DNA of 20,217 nucleotides from CAYXZP01 sp964469485 (GCA_964469485.1 CAYXZP010000036.1:1-20217); one strand, 5' to 3'; numbered from the stretch's first letter, positions 1-7,194 are shown. Program-made: numbers and translations. The notes: generated from the sequence alone by a model not told the origin.

Positions 1-1309
1 GCTCCTGGCAGTCGGCCAGTTTGCCGGGCAGCGCGGCACCGTCGAGCGCGCCCTTGCGGCGGGCCAACTCCTTGGCCTTGCGGGTGGCGATGCGCACACG
101 CGCGGCCTCCACGCCCTTGGCCACGATGCGACGGCCTTGCCCCGGGTTCTGCTCGAGGAAGGTCGAGAAGCTCTCATTGACTAGCGCCTCGACGAGCCCC
201 TTGACCTCGCTGTTGCCGAGCTTGGTCTTGGTCTGGCCCTCGAACTGGGGCTCGGGCACGCGCACGGAAACAACGGCCGCCATACCCTCGCGCACATCAT
301 CACCGTCGAGACTGTCCTCGTCCTTCTTGAAGAGGTTGTTGCTCGTGGCGTAGTGATTGATCGTACGCGTCAGCGCGGCCCTGAAGCCGCTGAGGTGCGT
401 CCCGCCCTCTATCGTGTTGATGTTGTTCGCGAAGCTGAAGACGCTGTCGGCGTAACCGTCGTTCCACTGCATGGCGATCTCTATCTCGACGCCGCTGCGC
501 TTGCCCGACAGATATACGACCTTGTCGTTGACGGGGGTCTTGGCCCGGTTGAGATGCTCGACGAAGGAGACGATACCCCCCTCGTAATAGAACTCCTGGG
601 TCTTGCCGCCCTCACGCTCGTCCTCCAGTGTGATGCGCACGCCGCGGTTGAGGAAGGCCAGCTCGCGAAGACGGCCGGCGACTGTGCCGTAACTGTAGGC
701 CGTGGTCTCGAAGATCTCGTGGTCGGGCCTGAAGTTGACCGTCGTTCCGGTGCGCGCGGTCTTGCCAACGGCCTTGAGCGCGGTGGTCCGCTTGCCGCGC
801 TTGTAGGCCTGCTTGTAGACCTTGCCGCCGCGATGGATCTCGATCTCGCAGTGCTCCGACAGCGCGTTCACCACGGACACGCCCACGCCGTGGAGGCCGC
901 CGGATACCGTGTAGGAACCCTTGTCGAACTTGCCGCCCGCGTGCAGGCGGGTCATGACGACCTCGGCCGCAGAGACCTTCTCGGTGGGGTGCCTGTCCAC
1001 CGGCACCCCACGGCCGTTGTCGGTCACCGTTATGCTGTCGTCGACGTGGATCTCGACGCCGATCTCGGTGCAATGGCCGGCCATCGCCTCGTCGACGGAG
1101 TTATCGACGACCTCGAAGACCAGATGGTGAAGACCGCGTTCGGCGGTGTCGCCGATGTACATGCTCGGCCGCTTGCGGACGGCCTCGAGGCCCTCGAGGA
1201 CCTTTATCTTGTCGGCTGAATAAGAGGCCGAAGCGGCCGAACTAGCACCCGCCCGCTTCTTGGCGGAGGCCTTGCCGGCCTTCTTCTTAGCGGGACCCTT
1301 AGCTGCCAT
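1..1309 (-). CDS. gyrB: DNA gyrase subunit B, N-terminal 436 codons (3' end outside window)
   Basis: This is the ATPase subunit of DNA gyrase, which introduces negative supercoils together with GyrA. Reading the minus strand from ATG at 1307-1309 gives one open frame to the window edge. It contains the GyrB start motif RKRPSMYIGD (about residues 46-55), the GHKL ATPase motifs VVDNSVDEA (68-76) and DNGRGVPVD (97-105), the ATP-lid motif GGLHGVGVSVVNA (about 137-149), and the transducer-domain stretch NNINTIEGGTHLSGF. The C-terminal TOPRIM region lies beyond base 1. About 30 residues precede the conserved IKVLEGLEAVRKRP block; the first ~25 are Lys/Ala-rich and the E. coli protein lacks them. 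No other ATG lies before MYIG, so the start is either this ATG or an unrecognised alternative codon. It lies downstream of dnaN on the same strand with a 178-bp gap and no recF between. Confidence 0.97.
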   Translation of the reverse strand, partial: MAAKGPAKKKAGKASAKKRAGASSAASASYSADKIKVLEGLEAVRKRPSMYIGDTAERGLHHLVFEVVDNSVDEAMAGHCTEIGVEIHVDDSITVTDNGRGVPVDRHPTEKVSAAEVVMTRLHAGGKFDKGSYTVSGGLHGVGVSVVNALSEHCEIEIHRGGKVYKQAYKRGKRTTALKAVGKTARTGTTVNFRPDHEIFETTAYSYGTVAGRLRELAFLNRGVRITLEDEREGGKTQEFYYEGGIVSFVEHLNRAKTPVNDKVVYLSGKRSGVEIEIAMQWNDGYADSVFSFANNINTIEGGTHLSGFRAALTRTINHYATSNNLFKKDEDSLDGDDVREGMAAVVSVRVPEPQFEGQTKTKLGNSEVKGLVEALVNESFSTFLEQNPGQGRRIVAKGVEAARVRIATRKAKELARRKGALDGAALPGKLADCQE

Positions 1310-1390
1310 GCGAGAGTGGAAAGCGGGGTGGCGCAGGCCGGTCCGGAGCGGCCACGGGACCGCCCACAAAGCGCCTTCACAACCCCTTGA

Positions 1391-1419
1391 AATCTATCTG
1401 TGAGAGCTTGGAAAGTAAA
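1391..1419 (-). promoter_or_regulatory. Possible sigma70-type promoter for gyrB
   Basis: On the minus strand, TTTACT (1414-1419) and TAGATT (1391-1396) are separated by 17 bp. Each matches the -35 and -10 consensus at 4 of 6 positions. The pair lies about 80 bp upstream of the gyrB ATG, in the dnaN-gyrB gap. The match is weak and is offered only as a candidate. Confidence 0.25.
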
Positions 1420-1428
1420 GCCGGGAAT

Positions 1429-1463
1429 GGCGAAAAAACCCTGTATTTAAAAGGATTTTCGCC
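1429..1463 (-). terminator. Inverted repeat after dnaN, possible terminator or attenuator
   Basis: GGCGAAAA (1429-1436 on the plus strand) is matched by TTTTCGCC (1456-1463), an 8-bp perfect stem with a 19-nt AT-rich loop. It begins 24 nt after the dnaN stop codon. The stem's upper half is A-T only and no U-tract follows the 3' arm in the minus-strand transcript, so it is not a canonical intrinsic terminator. It could reduce dnaN read-through or protect the 3' end. Confidence 0.35.
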
Positions 1464-1487
1464 ACACCGCCGGCTTCATTACAGACC

Positions 1488-2603
1488 CTATATACGCATC
1501 GGCATGACGACGTAGCTATAGTCCGCGTCATCGCCTCTTATGACCCCCGGACTGAGCTCGTCGCCAAAGCCGATCTCTATCGTGCTGCCCTCGGGCAAGA
1601 CACCCAGAACGTCGGCCACGTAGCGGGCGTTGAAGCCGATCTCGAACTCATCACCGTCATATTCGATGCTGATATCCTCGTGAGCCTCGCCGAGATCCGG
1701 GTTGTTGGCGGCGATCTCGAGAGCCCCTCCGCGCAGCGAGAGTTTGATCCCGCGGGCCCTCTCACTCGACAGGATGGACACCCGCCTGACGGTCTGTAGC
1801 AGATCGTCACGCTGCGCCGTAATCACTTTGACGGTCTCTTTGGGCACCACCTGGTGGTAATCAGGAAAGTTGCCCTCCACCAGGCGCATGCTGAAAGTGC
1901 GCTCACCAAGCTCGGCCGTCACCGTGGTCTCGCTCACGGCAAGGCTCACGGTACCCGTCTCCTCCGGCAGTAGCTTCGCCAACTCTCCGAGCCCCTTCTT
2001 GGGCAAGATGACACCCTTGTCCGGACCCTGGCCCTTTACCTTGCGATCGACCATTGCCAAACGGTGGCCATCTGTGGCGACCAGACGCACCTGGCCCTTT
2101 TTGGTGCCCTTCTCGAGATAGACACCGGACAGGTTGGAACGCGTGTCATCCGCCGACACCGCGAAGATCGTCTTCCTGATGACCTCGGCCAGGTCTCCGG
2201 CATCAAGCTCGATCTTTGTCACCTTGGAGCCGTTCTGGCCGGCGGCCGGCATTCCCGGGTGCTCCTCAGGGTCTATACCGAGCAGTTTGAACTCGGAGCG
2301 TCCGTAGGAGACCTCGACCCACTGGTTGTCAGTCTTCTTGATGGTGACTGCCTCGCTGCCGGCCTCGCGCACGATCTCGAAAAGCTTGCGGGCCGATGTC
2401 GCCGCGCGGCCGGCTTTCTTGACCTCCGCCTCACAGGTTTGCAGCAGGCTCACCTCGAGGTCGGTCGCGGTCACCGAAAGCCTTCCCTCGTCGGCTTCGA
2501 GCAATATGTTGGTGAGAACAGTCATCGAGTGACGCTTGTCCACCACACCCTGGGTGTGGGCCAGGATCTGGAGGAAACGTTCTCGGTCTAAGGTGATCTC
2601 CAT
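1488..2603 (-). CDS. dnaN: DNA polymerase III beta subunit (sliding clamp)
   Basis: DnaN forms the ring-shaped homodimeric clamp that tethers polymerase III and other repair proteins to DNA. The 371-residue product has the normal family length. It starts MEITLDRERFLQIL and ends YSYVVMPMRI, close to the conserved clamp C-terminus (MPMR-L/I). Internal blocks such as FAVSADDTRSNLSGVYLE and VATDGHRLAMVDRKV are typical of the family. The ATG at 2601-2603 has a Shine-Dalgarno sequence (AGGAG, plus-strand positions 2610-2614) 6 nt upstream. It lies downstream of dnaA on the same strand, separated by 206 bp, so it may be transcribed from dnaA and also from its own promoter. Confidence 0.98.
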   Translation of the reverse strand: MEITLDRERFLQILAHTQGVVDKRHSMTVLTNILLEADEGRLSVTATDLEVSLLQTCEAEVKKAGRAATSARKLFEIVREAGSEAVTIKKTDNQWVEVSYGRSEFKLLGIDPEEHPGMPAAGQNGSKVTKIELDAGDLAEVIRKTIFAVSADDTRSNLSGVYLEKGTKKGQVRLVATDGHRLAMVDRKVKGQGPDKGVILPKKGLGELAKLLPEETGTVSLAVSETTVTAELGERTFSMRLVEGNFPDYHQVVPKETVKVITAQRDDLLQTVRRVSILSSERARGIKLSLRGGALEIAANNPDLGEAHEDISIEYDGDEFEIGFNARYVADVLGVLPEGSTIEIGFGDELSPGVIRGDDADYSYVVMPMRI

Positions 2604-2809
2604 TATGTTCTCCTAACAGTAAGTACTTAGTAGATTCTCTTTCTCTTTATACTTGCGCAGTTCCGTGGATATCTATCACAAGTGTTTGATAAGTAAGATC
2701 TCGTGAAGCGTCCCACCGTGTGCGGCGAGAGTGCGCGCGGGTGCGTAATTTTAGGCCCTCGTGGCGCTTGGCCTCTTTTCGGTGCGTAGCCGCCACGATT
2801 GCGTATAGT
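2604..2809 (-). promoter_or_regulatory. dnaA-dnaN intergenic region, likely dnaN promoter
   Basis: This 206-bp non-coding stretch has an AT-rich half next to dnaN (about 2610-2700), unlike the GC-rich genes. On the minus strand a -10-like TATAAA lies at 2645-2650, about 42 nt before the dnaN ATG, but no convincing -35 sits 16-18 bp upstream. The distal end abuts a perfect DnaA box. No ORF or RNA gene is visible. Confidence 0.4.
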
Positions 2810-2818
2810 TTATCCACA
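2810..2818 (+). promoter_or_regulatory. Perfect DnaA box overlapping the dnaA stop codon
   Basis: TTATCCACA matches the TTATNCACA consensus exactly. Its first three bases are the complement of the dnaA TAA stop. It may belong to a second box cluster between dnaA and dnaN, as in bipartite origins, but no second strong box is visible in the adjacent 206 bp. Confidence 0.6.
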
Positions 2819-4246
2819 GCCGAGGCTACGCAGGAGGGTCTCGACGACGCCGCGGTAACGTTGGTCGTTTTCTATGCGCCGCTCCACGGTCCGGCAGGCG
2901 TGGATGACGGTTGAATGGTCGCGGCCCCCCATAAACTCCCCGATCGACGGGAAGGAAGCGCTGGCGCGGGTTCTCATCATGTACATGGCCAGCTGGCGCG
3001 CCCCGGCGACCTTGCGGGTGCGCCGCCGGGCCTTTAGTTCACCCGGCTTGAGACCGAAGTGAACGGTCACCCTCTGCTCGATATCCTCGAGCGAGGGGAC
3101 AGAACTGGCGCCCGGTTTGAGGTTGTCGAGCAAGCCCTCGGCCAGCTCGGCCGTTATATTGCAGCGGTTGAGCGAGGCGTAGGCGCTGAGCCTGGTCAGC
3201 GCCCCCTCGAGATCGCGGATGTTGGTGTCGACCTTGGAGGCGATGAGCTGGGCCACCTCCATCGGCAGGTCGACGCCTTCCTCGCGCGCGCGTCGCTCGA
3301 GGATGGCCACCCTGGTCTCGGTGTCGGGTGCCTGCATGTCGGCGACAAGACCCCAACCGAAGCGGTTGCAAAGCCGCTCCTCCACGCCACGGATCTCGTT
3401 GGGGAACTTGTCCGAGGTCAGCACTATCTGGCGGCCCGCCTGGTAAAGGGAGTTGAAGATGTGGAAGAACTCCTCCTGGGTGCGCTCGCGGCCGGCCAGG
3501 AACTGGACGTCGTCAAGGATGAGGCAGTCCACCCGGCGCACACGGTTCTTGAACTCCTGGGCTTTGTTGCGGGCGATGGCGTCGATGAGCTTGTTGGTGA
3601 AGGCATCGGCGGTCAGGAAGAGCACCCGGCTTGACGGCGATGCATCGATGACGGCCCGCCCGATGGCGTTGACGAGATGGGTTTTACCTAGCCCGACGCC
3701 GCCGAAGACAAAGAAGGGGTTGTAAAGCGCGCCCGGCTGCTTGGCCACGGCCATCGCGGCCGCGTGCGCGAACTGGTTGTTGGGCCCGACAACGAAGCTT
3801 TCGAAGTCGTAGCGGTCCACGAGACCGCCGGCGCCGGGGGCCAGGCGGCTGGTGACCGACGGCTTGCGACGGGTAGCCGTGGGGCCGCTGCGTGGGCCGG
3901 CGGCGGGCAGCTCGCCGGGGCCACGCCAAAACAACTCGCCTTGAGAGCGGGGGCGGGCGGCGAACAGCTCGCCTTGAGCTCCGCTTCCGGCCCAGTCAAG
4001 CTTGAGGCGCATTGGCCGGCCGCTGGCCTCGGCCCAGGCCCGCGTCAGTTCTTCGAGGTAGTTCTCCTCGACCCAGGAGGCGAACATGCGGTTGGGAACG
4101 GCCAGTTCGAGTACTCCGTCGGCGGCCGCTAGGGGCGAAAGCGGTTTTATCCAGCTTTCGAACTCATCAGCGTCGAGCCTGTGGCGAAGTGGCGTAAGTG
4201 CTTGTCGCCACAGGCTTTTTATATTCTCGGAAGAGATCGTTTCCAC
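2810..4246 (-). CDS. dnaA: Chromosomal replication initiator protein DnaA
   Basis: DnaA is the AAA+ ATPase that binds DnaA boxes and opens the origin. With the GTG start at 4244-4246 it is 478 residues. Domain I comes first (LWRQAL...FESWIKPL, about 12-36), then a Pro/Gly-rich linker (about 85-145). The AAA+ core has Walker A GGVGLGKT (182-189), Walker B LILDDVQF (about 242-249) and an Arg-finger region (EERLCNRF). The C-terminal DNA-binding domain carries the signature MGGRDHSTVIHACR (about 439-452). I chose GTG over an in-frame TTG at 4310-4312 because the conserved N-terminus starts here and the extension would be encoded by DNA containing three DnaA boxes. The linker contains two QGELF pentapeptides (91-95 and 102-106) that resemble sliding-clamp-binding motifs. 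Confidence 0.97.
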   Translation of the reverse strand: METISSENIKSLWRQALTPLRHRLDADEFESWIKPLSPLAAADGVLELAVPNRMFASWVEENYLEELTRAWAEASGRPMRLKLDWAGSGAQGELFAARPRSQGELFWRGPGELPAAGPRSGPTATRRKPSVTSRLAPGAGGLVDRYDFESFVVGPNNQFAHAAAMAVAKQPGALYNPFFVFGGVGLGKTHLVNAIGRAVIDASPSSRVLFLTADAFTNKLIDAIARNKAQEFKNRVRRVDCLILDDVQFLAGRERTQEEFFHIFNSLYQAGRQIVLTSDKFPNEIRGVEERLCNRFGWGLVADMQAPDTETRVAILERRAREEGVDLPMEVAQLIASKVDTNIRDLEGALTRLSAYASLNRCNITAELAEGLLDNLKPGASSVPSLEDIEQRVTVHFGLKPGELKARRRTRKVAGARQLAMYMMRTRASASFPSIGEFMGGRDHSTVIHACRTVERRIENDQRYRGVVETLLRSLGCG

Positions 4247-4260
4247 TTTTCGGGGGCTAC

Positions 4261-4269
4261 TTCCCCACA
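4261..4269 (+). promoter_or_regulatory. Degenerate DnaA box
   Basis: TTCCCCACA differs from TTATCCACA at two positions. It is counted only because it lies 3 bp from a perfect box. Confidence 0.4.
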
Positions 4270-4272
4270 GGG

Positions 4273-4281
4273 TTATCCACA
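4273..4281 (+). promoter_or_regulatory. Perfect DnaA box
   Basis: TTATCCACA, an exact match to the high-affinity consensus, 27 bp upstream of the dnaA GTG. Confidence 0.8.
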
Positions 4282-4283
4282 GG

Positions 4284-4292
4284 TGTGGATAC
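4284..4292 (-). promoter_or_regulatory. DnaA box, one mismatch
   Basis: Read on the minus strand it is GTATCCACA, one base off consensus. It lies 2 bp from the perfect box at 4273-4281 in inverted orientation, forming a near-palindromic pair. Confidence 0.65.
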
Positions 4293-4389
4293 GCGAAACG
4301 CGAACCGGTCAACGTTACGCGCTACCTAACCCCGCAGGCAGCCCAGTGGCTCGCCGTATTGCTTGCCCGGTGACCTTTCAAGACCGCGC

Positions 4390-4398
4390 TGTGTAAAG
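4390..4398 (-). promoter_or_regulatory. Degenerate DnaA box
   Basis: CTTTACACA on the minus strand has two mismatches to TTATNCACA. It lies 2 bp from the next box in the same orientation. Confidence 0.35.
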
Positions 4399-4400
4399 AA

Positions 4401-4409
4401 TGTGTATAA
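4401..4409 (-). promoter_or_regulatory. Perfect DnaA box overlapping a -10-like hexamer
   Basis: TTATACACA on the minus strand matches TTATNCACA exactly. The plus-strand TATAAG at 4405-4410 overlaps it and could be the -10 element for hemL, although no good -35 is visible 16-18 bp upstream. Confidence 0.65.
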
Positions 4410-4482
4410 GTGGCAGAAACCCGGATACTTGCACGCGAAGCGGAGACTTGTTTTTTAGGAAGGGCTAGCGCGCAGGCAAACT

Positions 4483-5763
4483 TTGAAACGGTCGAAGGCA
4501 AGCTCACGGGAACTGTTCGCCGAGGCGCGCCGCTGGATCCCCGGCGGCGTCAACTCACCGGTACGGGCCTGGTCGGCAATGGGGCTCGAACCGCGTTTCG
4601 TCGCCGCGGCCGACGGTTCTCGCATATGGGACGTCGAGGGCCGCGAGTACATAGACTACGTCGGTTCTTGGGGTCCGCTCCTGCTCGGGCATCGTGACCC
4701 GGCCGTCGTCGAGGCCGTCGTCGAGGCGGCACGCCGCGGTATGAGTTTCGGCGCCGCCACGGCGGGCGAGGTCGAACTGGCGCGCCGGCTCTGCGAGCGC
4801 TTCGTGTCGTTGGAAAGGCTGCGCCTGGTCAATAGCGGCACCGAAGCGACCATGAGCGCGCTAAGGCTGGCGCGTGCGGCAACCGGCCGTAGCTCCATCA
4901 TAAAGTTCGCCGGTTGCTACCACGGTCACAGCGACGGCTTGCTGGTCGCGGCCGGCTCGGGTGCTTCGACCTTCGGTGTGCCCGACAGCCCCGGTGTCCC
5001 GGACGGCTATGCCGGGCTCACACGCGTGGCCGAGTTCAACGACGCCGCTTCGGTAGACAGGCTCTGCGACCAGGAGGTTGCCGCCATCATCGTCGAGCCG
5101 GTGGCGGCCAACATGGGCGTGGTAGCGCCCGAGCCGGACTTCCTGGCCCGTATTCGCGCGATAGCCGACGAGCGCGGCGCTCTTCTCATATTCGACGAGG
5201 TCGTTACCGGACTGCGCTTGGGGCCGGGCGGGTACCAGGACATAGCCGGCACGAGGCCGGACCTGACATGCCTCGGAAAGATCATAGGCGGCGGTCTGCC
5301 GGTGGGCGCCTACGGCGGCAGGGCCGCGCTCATGGAACAGGTGGCTCCGGCCGGGCCGGTCTACCAAGCCGGCACGCTCTCGGGCAACCCCCTGGCGGTT
5401 GCCGCCGGCCTTGCCACGCTCGACCGGCTCGACGCCACCCGGCCCTGGGACCAGCTCGAGGACAAGGCCGCCCGCCTCGGCGCCGGCATCAGAGAGGCGC
5501 TAGGCCGGCGCAAGGCCTGCCTGCAGCGGGTGGGCAGCATGTTGACGGTCTTCTTCGGGCCCGGGCGCGTGCGTACTTGGGCCGACGCCGAAGGAGCCGA
5601 CCGCACGCGCTTCGCGGCCTTCTTCGCCGCGCTCATCGAGCGCGGGGTGTGGATACCGCCGTCGCAGTTCGAGTCGTGGTTCGTCTCGGCGGCGCACAGC
5701 GACGAAGACATCGAACGTACCGTTGAGGCGGTCAGTGCGGCGCTCGAGGCCAGCGACCGGTGA
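4483..5763 (+). CDS. hemL: Glutamate-1-semialdehyde 2,1-aminomutase
   Basis: HemL is a PLP enzyme that converts glutamate-1-semialdehyde to 5-aminolevulinate in the C5 route of tetrapyrrole synthesis. The 426 residues match the family length. Visible motifs are IPGGVNSPVRAW (19-30), VNSGTEATMSALRLAR (116-131, PLP phosphate region), CYHGHSDG (145-152), FDEVVTGLR (237-245, PLP-binding Asp238) and LGKIIGGGLPVGAYGG (264-279, Schiff-base Lys266). The start is TTG at 4483. An in-frame TAG lies nine codons upstream and no ATG or GTG lies between. An AGG sits 6 nt before the TTG. The stop is 7 nt before atpZ, so hemL seems to head the ATP synthase F0 operon. Confidence 0.96.
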   Translation: MKRSKASSRELFAEARRWIPGGVNSPVRAWSAMGLEPRFVAAADGSRIWDVEGREYIDYVGSWGPLLLGHRDPAVVEAVVEAARRGMSFGAATAGEVELARRLCERFVSLERLRLVNSGTEATMSALRLARAATGRSSIIKFAGCYHGHSDGLLVAAGSGASTFGVPDSPGVPDGYAGLTRVAEFNDAASVDRLCDQEVAAIIVEPVAANMGVVAPEPDFLARIRAIADERGALLIFDEVVTGLRLGPGGYQDIAGTRPDLTCLGKIIGGGLPVGAYGGRAALMEQVAPAGPVYQAGTLSGNPLAVAAGLATLDRLDATRPWDQLEDKAARLGAGIREALGRRKACLQRVGSMLTVFFGPGRVRTWADAEGADRTRFAAFFAALIERGVWIPPSQFESWFVSAAHSDEDIERTVEAVSAALEASDR

Positions 5764-5770
5764 ACAGGTC

Positions 5771-5986
5771 GTGAGCGACACTAAGCCCAAGGCAGGGGCG
5801 GCCCAAGCGTTGGCGCTGGCTTGGAGTCTCGGTTGGCCGATAACGGCCGGCCTCCTGGCCGGTGCCTGGCTCGACACGCGGCTGGGCACCGCGCCGTGGC
5901 TCGCGCTCGCGCTGACCATGGCCGCTATGGTGATGGTCGTCATGCGCATCATTTCCTCACTGGAGCGCGAGCGCGAAGGGCGGTGA
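5771..5986 (+). CDS. atpZ: AtpZ/AtpI-family small membrane protein of the ATP synthase operon
   Basis: This 71-residue protein has two predicted membrane helices (about 12-33 and 42-61) joined by a short loop. It carries the GxxxGxxLD-like motif (GLLAGAWLD, 27-35) typical of the small AtpZ/'ATPase gene 1' family, which accompanies F0 genes and has been linked to ion uptake or assembly. The GTG at 5771 was chosen because a longer in-frame form would run back into the hemL coding region. Its last 4 nt overlap the GTG start of the next gene. The exact family name is less certain than its place in the F0 operon. Confidence 0.75.
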   Translation: MSDTKPKAGAAQALALAWSLGWPITAGLLAGAWLDTRLGTAPWLALALTMAAMVMVVMRIISSLEREREGR

Positions 5987-6357
5987 GGACCCGGCTTGTC
6001 GAACCGGCCCGCGTCGGTCGCAGCTGCGCCCTCCTGGTCGCCGCCGCCGTGACGGCCTCGGCCCTTAGCGGCCTCGGCAGCCCCGTGAGCCTGCTCGCGG
6101 GCGGGGCCTTCATGCTGGCCGACTTTCACTTGATTCGTATCCTTGTTTCGAGGCTTATCAGGCCCGGAGCGGGACGGGCCCTGGCCTTTGGCGGGCTCGC
6201 GCTCAAGTTCCTACTGGTACTCGCGTTAGTCGTAGCCGTCTTTTACCAGTGGCCGGTCGAGCCGCTTTCCTTTGCGGTCGGTGCCTCGATGCTGCTGGTC
6301 GCGGCCGTCCTGGACGCGGTCTGGTTAGGCACTCCGACAGAAACCGTCGAGACGTGA
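5983..6357 (+). CDS. atpI: ATP synthase subunit I-like membrane protein
   Basis: The product has 124 residues and four hydrophobic segments (about 13-29, 33-50, 66-88, 93-113), the layout of the AtpI family that helps assemble the c-ring. The GTG start overlaps the preceding TGA (GTGA, 5983-5986), a sign of translational coupling. The stop lies 4 nt before atpB. The identification rests on topology, size and position, because this family has low sequence conservation. Confidence 0.75.
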   Translation: MRTRLVEPARVGRSCALLVAAAVTASALSGLGSPVSLLAGGAFMLADFHLIRILVSRLIRPGAGRALAFGGLALKFLLVLALVVAVFYQWPVEPLSFAVGASMLLVAAVLDAVWLGTPTETVET

Positions 6358-6361
6358 ACAG

Positions 6362-7075
6362 ATGACGCATCCGATATTTTGGGTAGAGATCATCCCGGGC
6401 ATCGACCAGCTGCCGGGCCACACCGTGCAAGCCACGCTCGTCATCGTCGTGCTGGTGGTGTTCGCGCTGCTGGCCAGGCGCCAACTTGTCGCGGCCGCGG
6501 CGGCCGGTACGGCCATGGTGCCCGACGACCGGCTCACGCTGCGCAACATGGCCGAGCTGTTCGTCGGCGGCGTGGCAAGCCTCACCGAGGGCGTGCTCGG
6601 CAAGGCCGGCTACCGCTACGTCCCGCTCTTCGGCAGTTTTTTCATCTTCATCCTGATCGCCAACCTCATGGGCCTGGTGCCGGGCTTCTCGCCGCCCACG
6701 AGCAACTTCAACATCACCTTCGGGCTCGGCGTGGCGTCCTTTCTCACCTACAACGCCATCGGGATCCGCGCGCAGGGATTGGTCAACTATCTCAAACACT
6801 TCGTGGGCCCGATATGGTGGCTCGGTGTCCTGATGGTGCCCTTGGAGTTGATCGACAACTTGGTGCGCCCGCTCTCGCTGTCGCTACGACTGTTCGGCAA
6901 CATGATGGGCGACCACCTCGTGCTCGAGATCTTTACCGACCTGACCAAGCTCGTGGTCCCGGTACTTTTCTATTTTCTGGGAGCTTTCGTATCACTCATA
7001 CAGGCATTCGTGTTCACGCTGCTGAGCGTCATCTATGTGAGCCTCGCCGTGGGTCACGCCGAGGAACATCACTGA
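6362..7075 (+). CDS. atpB: F-type ATP synthase subunit a
   Basis: Subunit a forms the proton half-channels beside the c-ring. At 237 residues it is slightly shorter than the E. coli protein. The essential Arg is in SLSLRLFGNMMGDH (Arg176), and the last helix carries SLIQAFVFTLLSVIYVSLA (211-229) with Gln214. Hydrophobic segments fit five to six membrane helices, and the His/Glu-rich tail (HAEEHH) is a common end. It follows atpI by 4 nt. Confidence 0.97.
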   Translation: MTHPIFWVEIIPGIDQLPGHTVQATLVIVVLVVFALLARRQLVAAAAAGTAMVPDDRLTLRNMAELFVGGVASLTEGVLGKAGYRYVPLFGSFFIFILIANLMGLVPGFSPPTSNFNITFGLGVASFLTYNAIGIRAQGLVNYLKHFVGPIWWLGVLMVPLELIDNLVRPLSLSLRLFGNMMGDHLVLEIFTDLTKLVVPVLFYFLGAFVSLIQAFVFTLLSVIYVSLAVGHAEEHH

Positions 7076-7129
7076 GGACCGCCAGGGCAGACGTTGACAC
7101 GAAACAGGGTCCCGACCGCCGCCGTGGAG

Positions 7130-7192
7130 ATGAGGACAGAGGAGAGGGAGATGCGGAAAGGAGCGGGGCTCAAAAGCAAGGAGGAAATCTAA
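7130..7192 (+). CDS. Possible 20-codon leader ORF before atpE
   Basis: An ATG at 7130 (with a second in-frame ATG at 7151) opens a 20-codon reading frame rich in Arg, Lys and Glu. It ends with TAA at 7190-7192, 2 nt before the atpE ATG. The stretch is strongly purine-rich with several Shine-Dalgarno-like runs. It may be translated and coupled to atpE, or the purine-rich leader may only act as a ribosome-loading enhancer. Confidence 0.25.
   Translation: MRTEEREMRKGAGLKSKEEI
7178..7185 (+). promoter_or_regulatory. Strong atpE ribosome binding site
   Basis: AAGGAGGA lies 9 nt before the ATG at 7195 and is among the best Shine-Dalgarno matches in the window. This fits the need for many c subunits per complex. 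Confidence 0.7.
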
Positions 7193-7194
7193 CA

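Larger units (their letters stand above)
4247..4482. other. Candidate replication origin (oriC) and divergent dnaA/hemL promoter region
   Basis: The 236 bp between the divergent dnaA and hemL genes hold five DnaA-box-like 9-mers: 4261-4269, 4273-4281, 4284-4292, 4390-4398 and 4401-4409. Two match TTATNCACA exactly, one has one mismatch and two have two mismatches. They form a group of three next to dnaA and a pair about 100 bp away. A short T-run (4449-4456) near hemL is the only obvious AT-rich stretch. Placement upstream of dnaA and box clustering are the usual hallmarks of bacterial origins. The boxes are also placed to let DnaA repress its own promoter. Confidence 0.75.

Noticed and set aside
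353..1219. Long plus-strand open frame opposite gyrB (288 codons)
   Set aside because: It is antisense to well-conserved gyrB sequence; high GC produces long shadow frames and the translation shows no domain.
2664..2680. Additional DnaA boxes in the dnaA-dnaN gap
   Set aside because: The candidates need two or more mismatches or a base deletion, so they do not support a second cluster.
4247..4312. 22-residue N-terminal extension of DnaA from TTG 4312
   Set aside because: The extension is unlike DnaA N-termini and its DNA holds three DnaA boxes; the GTG at 4246 fits the family.
5648..5656. DnaA-box-like 9-mer in hemL
   Set aside because: It has one mismatch, lies alone in conserved coding sequence, and is likely chance.
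5821..5982. Upstream extension of the AtpI-like protein
   Set aside because: It is Arg/His-rich shadow reading of atpZ; the GTGA overlap at 5983 gives a sensible membrane protein start.
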